From: Salinisphaera sp. UBA6602
Lineage (GTDB): Bacteria; Pseudomonadota; Gammaproteobacteria; Nevskiales; Salinisphaeraceae
DNA length: 12,676 bases
Reading direction: 5' to 3'
NCBI GenBank assembly: GCA_002433465.1
Contig: DJIE01000244.1
Coordinates: 1 to 12,676, forward strand
Under the pieces are notes generated by a model. The model saw only the letters and a program-made list of their open reading frames with translations, was not told the origin of the DNA and ran no database searches. Position numbers and translations under genes: made by a program. Position 1 is the first letter of the stretch; each line of letters starts with the position of its first letter. Below, piece by piece: positions 6,284-12,676 of the stretch.

Positions 6284-7030
6284 ATGACGCTTCATCTCTA
6301 CGCACACCGTTTGTCGCAGCCCAGCCGGGCCGCCGAAATCCTGCTGCGCGAGCTGGATATGCCCTATCGCTGGCACGAAGTGGATTTCGCCAACGGCGAA
6401 ACCTGCGAGTCGTGGTTTGCGCGCGACATCAACGCACTGCAAACGATCCCGGCCCTCGTGGTCGAAGACGAATCGACCGGCAGAGCCGACACCTCGATCG
6501 GTGAAAGCCATGCCGTCATGCGGTATCTGTGCCGGGTGGCGCCCAATCGTGAACTCGCCTCGCGCTGGTATCCGGCCGAGCCGCTAGCGGCCGCACCGGT
6601 GGATACCTGGATGGCCTGGCACCACAACAATGTGCGCGCCTACGACATGTTCCACGACATCATGAACCTGCATCTGACCCTGCCCATGCTCAAGTACGAG
6701 CTGCAGGCGACCGCGCTCAAACCATTGCAGGACGGCCTGCGTGGCAGTCTGGCCACGCTCGATCGCCAGCTCGCACAGCAGGCGGCCAGCCAGCCGACTC
6801 TGTGCGGGGGCACACACCCGACCCTGGCCGATCTCACCCTGGCCTGTGAGCTGTATCAGATCGTGGCCGTGGGCTATCGCTTCTCGGGCTTTGCACACGT
6901 CGCAGGCTGGCTCGACGGCATGGCACAGCGCCCGCATTTCAGCGATGTTTCGCAAGAAATTTTTGAACAGGGGCGGGAAATTCGCGAACAAAGCGGCGCG
7001 TATCTCGATCTTGACGGCGCCTTTAGCTAG
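6284..7030 (+). CDS. Theta-class glutathione S-transferase
   Basis: A 248-residue cytosolic enzyme expected to bind glutathione and conjugate it to electrophilic substrates, or act as a dehalogenase or peroxidase like other theta-class members. The thioredoxin-like N-terminal domain (about 1-85) has LSQPSRAAEILL with the theta-type catalytic Ser11, the cis-proline in QTIPALV (P56) and the glutathione-binding GES (73-75, E74-S75). The helical C-terminal domain contains RWYPAEPLAAAPVDTWMAWH, very like eukaryotic GSTT, and the conserved PTLADLTLACELYQ segment. Length is typical. The acceptor pocket, and so the substrate, cannot be read. No strong ribosome binding site precedes ATG 6284. dbpA starts 27 bp downstream on the same strand, so the two may share a transcript. 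Confidence 0.92.
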   Translation: MTLHLYAHRLSQPSRAAEILLRELDMPYRWHEVDFANGETCESWFARDINALQTIPALVVEDESTGRADTSIGESHAVMRYLCRVAPNRELASRWYPAEPLAAAPVDTWMAWHHNNVRAYDMFHDIMNLHLTLPMLKYELQATALKPLQDGLRGSLATLDRQLAQQAASQPTLCGGTHPTLADLTLACELYQIVAVGYRFSGFAHVAGWLDGMAQRPHFSDVSQEIFEQGREIREQSGAYLDLDGAFS

Positions 7031-7036
7031 CGAGCG

Positions 7037-7055
7037 CCACCTGTATGGCAGGTGG
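7037..7055 (+). promoter_or_regulatory. Hairpin over the dbpA ribosome binding site
   Basis: CCACCTG (7037-7043) and CAGGTGG (7049-7055) form a perfect 7-bp stem with a 5-nt loop (TATGG). It ends two bases before the ATG at 7058 and contains the best Shine-Dalgarno-like sequence, AGGTGG (7050-7055). There is no T run, so it is not an intrinsic terminator of the GST gene. It could limit translation of dbpA. Confidence 0.5.
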
Positions 7056-7057
7056 GC

Positions 7058-8461
<1,404 letters not shown>

Positions 8462-8741
8462 ATGCCCTCCCGTGCGCCCGGGGACTTGACCGCTTATTCT
8501 TTGTGCCGGCATCGAATTGCTCATTCACCTGCGCCAACGCCTTGTCGCGTCGGCCCGCGTTGGCTGCCCGGCCGGCCCTGCAGCGGTTTATCAACGCCGC
8601 GGCCTGCCGATACAGCTCAATACATGGCGTGACTCAAGTGATCGTTCATGCCGCCGTTGACCCTTCAGGCGTCGCTGCGTGTCCACTCGGGGCGCGGCCA
8701 TGTCTGCCTTTCGACCGACCTGCTCAGCTGGAAACCGGATT
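8462..8741. other. Intergenic region without a recognised gene
   Basis: 280 bp between dbpA and the DHH gene. No convincing ORF on either strand, no intrinsic terminator and no good sigma-70 promoter. TTGACC occurs at 8484 and 8654 without a matching -10 box. In-frame codons upstream of ATG 8742, including one at 8679, add residues unlike the family. Confidence 0.5.
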
Positions 8742-9680
8742 ATGACCACGACCGCCGATCATCCTTACCGTCTTGTCACCCGTAGCGACTTCGACGGCCT
8801 GGTATGCGCCATGCTGCTCAAGGAGCTGCAGTTGATCGACGACATCAAGTTCGTCCATCCGAAGGACATGCAAGACGGCAAGATCGAGATCAACGATCGC
8901 GACATCACCACCAACCTGCCCTATGTGGAAGGCGTGCATCTGGCCTTCGATCATCACTCCTCGGAAACGCTGCGCGTAGGCCAGCGCGATAACCACATCA
9001 TCGATCCGAAGGCCCCCTCGGCTGCCCGTGTGGTATACGACTATTACGGCGGCAAGCAACGCTTTCCGCGTATTTCCGAAGACATGATGGAAGCCGTGGA
9101 CCGCGGCGATTCGGCCGACTTCAACAAGGATCAGGTCCTCAACCCGCAGGGCTGGGACCTGATGAACTTCATCATGGACGCGCGTACCGGCCTGGGCCGT
9201 TTTCGCGAATTCCGTATCAGCAACTATCAGCTGATGATGGAACTGATCGACTACTGCCTGCATCACGACGTCGACGAAGTGCTGGCCCTGCCCGACGTCA
9301 AGGAACGCACCGATCTCTACTTCGAGCAGCAGGCGAAGTTCGAGGAACAGGTCAAACGCTGTGCCAGCGTTCACGACAATCTGGTGGTGCTCGATCTGCG
9401 CGATGAAGACACCATCTGGGCGGGCAACCGCTTCATCATCTATGCGCTGTTCCCGCAAACCAACATCTCCATGCACGTGATGTGGGGCTTTCGCCAGCAG
9501 AACACGGTGTTCGCCGTCGGCAAGAGCATCTTCGACAAATCCTCGAATACCGACGTCGGCAAGCTGATGCTGGAATACGGCGGTGGTGGCCATGCTGCGG
9601 CTGGCACCTGTCAGGTCGATAGCGCCCGCGCCGAGACGGTTCGCGACGAACTCATCGCGCGTATTACCGCCGACGGCTGA
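8742..9680 (+). CDS. DHH/DHHA1 family phosphoesterase (often annotated exopolyphosphatase)
   Basis: A 312-residue soluble metal-dependent phosphoesterase of the DHH superfamily, which includes NrnA-type oligoribonucleases, RecJ and PPX-type enzymes. Metal-binding motifs are SDFDG (D16, D18), FDHH (D70-H71-H72) and AVDRGDSAD (D120, D123). The C-terminal DHHA1 domain ends with the substrate-binding GGGGHAAAG (280-288). Strongly family-like segments are FVHPKDMQDGKIEI, DPKAPSAARVVYDYYGGK, LGRFREFRISNYQLMMELID and NISMHVMWGF. The true substrate (polyphosphate, short RNA, pAp or cyclic dinucleotide products) is not visible from sequence. The start at ATG 8742 is chosen because the family begins shortly before YRLVTRSDFDG. 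A strong terminator follows the stop. Confidence 0.92.
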   Translation: MTTTADHPYRLVTRSDFDGLVCAMLLKELQLIDDIKFVHPKDMQDGKIEINDRDITTNLPYVEGVHLAFDHHSSETLRVGQRDNHIIDPKAPSAARVVYDYYGGKQRFPRISEDMMEAVDRGDSADFNKDQVLNPQGWDLMNFIMDARTGLGRFREFRISNYQLMMELIDYCLHHDVDEVLALPDVKERTDLYFEQQAKFEEQVKRCASVHDNLVVLDLRDEDTIWAGNRFIIYALFPQTNISMHVMWGFRQQNTVFAVGKSIFDKSSNTDVGKLMLEYGGGGHAAAGTCQVDSARAETVRDELIARITADG

Positions 9681-9707
9681 CGCCGCCCGACCGTGCTTTT
9701 GGCGAGG

Positions 9708-9733
9708 CGGCCGCTCTCGGGAGCGGCCGTTTT
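9708..9733 (+). terminator. Rho-independent terminator after the DHH phosphoesterase gene
   Basis: A perfect 9-bp stem, CGGCCGCTC (9708-9716) and GAGCGGCCG (9721-9729), with loop TCGG is followed by TTTTCTCT. It lies 27 bp after the stop codon. Confidence 0.9.
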
Positions 9734-9885
9734 CTCTGCGTTGTGCCTGCCCCGGGGCCAACACGGAGCGTCCCCCTGCCTTCTGTTTCGACACGCTAAA
9801 GGCCCCGTCCGGCCTGTTAAAGCGCGAGGATCACGCGCCGTTATTCGGTTAACAATCCCCGCACACGCTAGGCCAGGCCCGGGCA

Positions 9886-10599
9886 ATGTCATTCCACTTT
9901 CGACAAAAACGCGCCCCCGGCCGGCGATACCACCCGCGTGAAGCAATTGGCTGGGGGCGAACCGTCGTTGCCCTGAGTTGGGCATGCACGCTGCTGGCTT
10001 CGGTCGCGAGCGCCGCGCCAGCACAGACCGGGGATTTCGAAGGCGGCGACTGGCTGGTGCGCGCCGTGATCGTTGCTGTGGTTCCCGTGGATGTGACCTC
10101 GGATGTCGAACCCATCGGCGGCGAGGTCGATATTCCCTCGTCGATCCAGCCCGGTTTCGATATCAGCTATTTTTTCACGTCGCACTGGTCCATCGAGCTG
10201 CTTGGCGGCCTGCACGAACAGGATTACAGCGTGCGCAACTCGGCCTTGCCGGTGGCCAAGCTGGACGTGGGCACGGTCACCTCGGGCACGGTAGCGGCGA
10301 CCCTCCAGTACCACTTCGTGCTGGGCTCGGCGTTCAAACCCTATGTGGGTGCGGGCATCGATTACACCTGGGCACACGACGTGGAGCCTGCCGAAGGCAT
10401 TCCAGACTTCGAGGTCGAATCGATCACCAGCCCGCTGCTCAATGCAGGGTTCGATTATCACCTCGGCGGCGACTGGTATGCCGGTATGAGCCTGCGCTAT
10501 CTCATGCCGCCGACCTATATCTTCGAAAGCGAGCAGTTCCGCACCCGAATCGATATGGCCACGGTCGCGTTCGCCGCCGGGCTCGGCTACCGCTTCTAA
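9886..10599 (+). CDS. ompW: OmpW family outer-membrane beta-barrel protein
   Basis: A 237-residue precursor of an eight-stranded outer-membrane barrel with a hydrophobic channel, thought to admit small hydrophobic compounds and linked to osmotic and oxidative stress. The signal peptide is long: a basic n-region of about 25 residues, core VVALSWACTLLASVASA, then APAQ, with likely cleavage after residue 43. The mature start GDFEGGDWLVRAVIVAV is the OmpW hallmark. Later family features are SIQPGFDISYFFTSHWSIEL, ATLQYHFVLGSAFKPYVGAG and the closing GLGYRF with C-terminal Phe, the BAM recognition signal. Strands alternate hydrophobic and polar residues. No ATG lies between 9886 and the hydrophobic core, so the long n-region seems real or the start is non-ATG. 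No good promoter or strong Shine-Dalgarno is visible. It is separated from the next gene by about 90 bp. Confidence 0.9.
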   Translation: MSFHFRQKRAPGRRYHPREAIGWGRTVVALSWACTLLASVASAAPAQTGDFEGGDWLVRAVIVAVVPVDVTSDVEPIGGEVDIPSSIQPGFDISYFFTSHWSIELLGGLHEQDYSVRNSALPVAKLDVGTVTSGTVAATLQYHFVLGSAFKPYVGAGIDYTWAHDVEPAEGIPDFEVESITSPLLNAGFDYHLGGDWYAGMSLRYLMPPTYIFESEQFRTRIDMATVAFAAGLGYRF

Positions 10600-10690
10600 T
10601 GCGTCGGGCCAGCGCGCATGCAACGTGTCCGATGCCGGCCCGCCGCGTGTTCGTGGGCCTGCGCATCGGGCGGGCCATTGGTCGATTGTC

Positions 10691-11896
10691 ATGAACATCG
10701 ATATCGAAACGCTCTATCTGGCGAGCGTGATCAGCCGCGCGGCGTTTCTGGTCGTGTTCACGACCACGGTGCTGAGCCTTCCCTCGGAACGCTATCTGCG
10801 CCACTGGTGGGCAGCACTCGTCGCCTCCACCGCCGGCATGCTGCTCAACATCAGCCAGGCCGAGGCGCTGCAAAATCCAAACCACCCGTTGACGGTGCTC
10901 ACGATCACGCTGCTGCTCTGCAGCCTGTTGTTCTCGTGGAGCGGGCTGCGGGTTTTCTACGAGCACAGGCTCCACCCGCGGCCATTGCTGAGGACCTTCG
11001 CGCTGCTCGTCTGCGCACCGGTAATGACGCCCTTGATCGGCATTCCGAGCCACTATGTCCAGGCCGGCTATTATGCGAGCGCGGCACTGATTCTCCTGCT
11101 TTTTCTCAAACGGCTCGTACCCAGACTGGATCGGCAACTGTTTGCGCCGTACGTGATCGGGCTGGCGGTCCTGATGTACTTCCTCGCTCTCGTGCCGCCC
11201 ATCTTCCAACTGCTGTTCACTCAGAATCCGCTCACCCCGCTGGCCTATAGCGGCCCGGTGATGCTCGTCGACCAGGTCGCCTGTGTGCTGGTCTATTTCG
11301 GCTTCATCGCCATGGCCGCCGAACGGGCCAACCTCAATCTCCGGCTCCAGGCAGAAACCGATCCGCTGACCGGCCTGGCCAACCGGCGCGGCGTGGTCAA
11401 CGCGCAGCGGCGCCAGCGCCGCGACGCCGCGCGCGGTGCGCAGTCGAGCGTTCTGCTGGCCGATATCGACTACTTCAAGATCATCAACGACCGCTTGGGC
11501 CACGACGGCGGCGATACGGTGCTGCGAACCTTCGCCAAACGCCTGGGGCAGACCATCCGAACGAGCGACAGCGCGATTCGCTGGGGCGGCGAAGAGTTTC
11601 TGGTCATCTTGCCGCGCACCGGGCCTGACGAAGCCGAAGCGCTCGCCCAACGTCTGCGCGAACAGACCGAAGCGCAGCCTTTCGCAGTCGGCGATCAGAG
11701 CCTGCAGGTCACGGTCAGTATCGGTGTGGCCACAACCCAGACAGAGGACGCGGATTACGAAGCGGCCATCAATCGTGCCGATCAGGCGCTCTATCGAGCT
11801 AAAGGCGACGGCCGCAACCGCGTATGCCGGTTCGAGGCCGCGGCCTCGGCAAACGCGGAACAACCCGGCCACGAACCGACACCAAAGGACACTTAG
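10691..11896 (+). CDS. Membrane-bound diguanylate cyclase (GGDEF domain)
   Basis: A 401-residue inner-membrane enzyme expected to make cyclic di-GMP from two GTP. The first 210 residues hold about six hydrophobic segments (for example around 8-30, 42-55, 67-84, 101-118, 129-140, 153-177 and 189-209), a sensor region I do not recognise. The GGDEF domain starts at DPLTGLANRRG (224-234) and contains ADIDYFKIINDRLGHDGGD (257-275) with the metal-binding Asp, then the active-site GGEEF (299-303). Five residues before it lies RTSD (290-293), an intact RxxD inhibitory I-site, so product inhibition is likely. VSIGVA and ADQALYRAK close the domain. There is no EAL or HD-GYP domain. ATG 10691 is chosen; upstream codons add a soluble stretch before the first helix. 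The C-terminal tail of about 20 residues is polar. Confidence 0.93.
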   Translation: MNIDIETLYLASVISRAAFLVVFTTTVLSLPSERYLRHWWAALVASTAGMLLNISQAEALQNPNHPLTVLTITLLLCSLLFSWSGLRVFYEHRLHPRPLLRTFALLVCAPVMTPLIGIPSHYVQAGYYASAALILLLFLKRLVPRLDRQLFAPYVIGLAVLMYFLALVPPIFQLLFTQNPLTPLAYSGPVMLVDQVACVLVYFGFIAMAAERANLNLRLQAETDPLTGLANRRGVVNAQRRQRRDAARGAQSSVLLADIDYFKIINDRLGHDGGDTVLRTFAKRLGQTIRTSDSAIRWGGEEFLVILPRTGPDEAEALAQRLREQTEAQPFAVGDQSLQVTVSIGVATTQTEDADYEAAINRADQALYRAKGDGRNRVCRFEAAASANAEQPGHEPTPKDT

Positions 11897-11929
11897 ATAC
11901 CGGGCCGGTCATGGCCGATCGAAGCCGCC

Positions 11930-12052
11930 TGCCTTTGGGGCACTGGATAAAAGAAATATTTATTTTCAAACATTTCCGAGGTGATTTAGCGAAACGTTAA
12001 TATCCGGGCAACACCCTCTTGTCTCATTTTCATACAAGGGGACTGTTAAGCC
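11930..12052 (+). promoter_or_regulatory. AT-rich leader with possible promoter and SD-sequestering hairpin
   Basis: From about 11947 to 12003 the DNA is strikingly AT-rich against its surroundings. TAATAT (11998-12003) may be a -10 box; no good -35 is seen 17 bp upstream. Downstream, CCC-T-CTTGT (12014-12022) can pair with ACAAGGGG (12034-12041), giving 8 bp with one bulged T and an 11-nt loop. The 3' arm contains the Shine-Dalgarno AAGGGGA (12036-12042), 10 nt before the ATG at 12053, so the hairpin could restrict translation of the phosphoesterase gene. Confidence 0.4.
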
Positions 12053-12676
12053 ATGGAACATTGGCACGAACGATATCGACGATCGCGCAGCCTGTTTGCG
12101 ATGCTGCTGATCCTGCTTGTCGCGCTGGCGCTGACCGGATGCAGCGACGACGACAACGACCGCGTGACCGACACGCCCGCAACCGGTGGCGACCAGAGCG
12201 AAGACGACACCACGAACGACACCGAGGCGGCCAACGCATTCACGCTTGCGGTATTGCCGGATACCCAGAAGTACTCGCGTTATTCGCCCGAGCGCTTCGA
12301 CGCCCAGACCCGCTGGATCGCCAACAACTACCAGGCCGAGAAGATCGCTTTCACGATGCATCTGGGCGATGTGGTCGACCTGGCCGATTCGCCCCAGGAA
12401 TGGACGGCGGCCATGCAGTCGCTGTCGGTGCTCAACGACAACCCACAAACGCCCTACAGCGTGCTGGCCGGTAACCACGACGTGCTGCAATCCTGGCAGT
12501 ACGACACCGAGCGCGACCTGGCGGCCGAGCCCTATCTCGACTATTTCTCGCCCGATCAGCAGGCCGCGCGCTTCTCGACGTTCCAGGGCGCCGACCCGAC
12601 GGGTTTCGGCACGTATCACATCTTTCAGGGTGACGAGCGCCAGTATCTGGTCCTCGCGCTGGACTGGCGTACCGCC
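12053..12676 (+). CDS. Calcineurin-like metallophosphoesterase lipoprotein, C-terminus cut by window edge
   Basis: 208 codons are visible. The N-terminus MEHWHERYRRSRSLFAMLLI leads into VALALTGC, a type II signal peptide with lipidated Cys30; Ser at +2 fits outer-membrane sorting. A very acidic linker (about 31-60, rich in Asp, Glu and Thr) tethers the enzyme domain. Phosphoesterase motifs then follow in order: LAVLPDTQ (motif I, with Gln where many relatives have His), HLGDVVD (motif II) and LAGNHD (motif III). The DTQ variant is common in secreted metallophosphoesterases of this type. The later metal-binding histidine motifs lie beyond the edge. The substrate is unknown; secreted relatives act on phosphomono- or diesters. 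An in-frame TAA two codons before ATG 12053 fixes the start. AAGGGGA lies 10 bases upstream. Confidence 0.9.
   Translation, partial: MEHWHERYRRSRSLFAMLLILLVALALTGCSDDDNDRVTDTPATGGDQSEDDTTNDTEAANAFTLAVLPDTQKYSRYSPERFDAQTRWIANNYQAEKIAFTMHLGDVVDLADSPQEWTAAMQSLSVLNDNPQTPYSVLAGNHDVLQSWQYDTERDLAAEPYLDYFSPDQQAARFSTFQGADPTGFGTYHIFQGDERQYLVLALDWRTA

Noticed and set aside
8724..9794. Long minus-strand open frame (356 codons) over the DHH phosphoesterase
   Set aside because: It is antisense to a conserved gene and runs across its terminator; codon bias explains it.
10502..11872. Long minus-strand open frame (456 codons) over ompW and the GGDEF gene
   Set aside because: It spans two genes on the opposite strand and has no recognisable domain.
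12014..12041. Possible Pho box before the metallophosphoesterase gene
   Set aside because: The region has TGTCTCAT but not the two spaced CTGTCAT-like half sites, so the match is too weak.
11966..12619. Minus-strand open frame of 217 codons over the phosphoesterase start and its AT-rich leader
   Set aside because: It is antisense to clear lipobox and GD/GNHD motifs; no domain is recognised.

Overview
The window looks like a 12.7 kb piece of a GC-rich (by eye 60-65 %) gammaproteobacterial chromosome. The evidence is an ilvG-type acetolactate synthase behind a classical attenuator, a full-length DbpA RNA helicase, OmpW, a theta-class glutathione S-transferase and several lipoproteins with type II signal peptides. 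Acidic, Asp/Glu-rich exported proteins suggest a marine or salt-adapted bacterium. A Salinisphaera-like organism is a guess from gene content, not something I can prove. I see no insertion sequence, phage gene, integrase, tRNA, rRNA or CRISPR array.

Left half (1-5.2 kb): every gene is on the minus strand. In order of transcription (right to left) they are a DUF2585/UPF0314 membrane protein, an unrecognised outer-membrane-type lipoprotein, a lipocalin, a membrane-anchored Mrr-like nuclease-fold protein, and ilvG. The gaps of about 90-190 bp suggest mostly separate transcription units. ilvG has its own regulatory region: a TTGACA-type promoter, a 30-residue Val/Leu-rich leader peptide, mutually exclusive RNA pairings, and an intrinsic terminator followed by a run of eight T. 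This is transcription attenuation of branched-chain amino acid synthesis and is the best-defined regulatory system in the window. ilvG runs off the left edge.

Middle (5.2-6.3 kb): a 64-residue DUF2795 protein on the plus strand converges on a small minus-strand lipoprotein of unknown function.

Right half (6.3-12.7 kb): every gene is on the plus strand. They are a theta-class glutathione S-transferase, the 23S rRNA helicase dbpA with a hairpin over its translation start, a DHH/DHHA1 phosphoesterase with a strong terminator, an OmpW-family porin, a membrane-bound diguanylate cyclase with intact active and inhibitory sites, and the first part of a calcineurin-like phosphoesterase lipoprotein preceded by an AT-rich leader.

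Apart from the ilv promoter-leader-attenuator-ilvG unit, the genes look like independent chromosomal functions, not one multi-gene system. The points most worth a second look are the composition of the ilv leader (GTA-rich Val codons, a possible second mini-leader), the Mrr-like protein with a changed catalytic lysine, and two hairpins that overlap ribosome binding sites.
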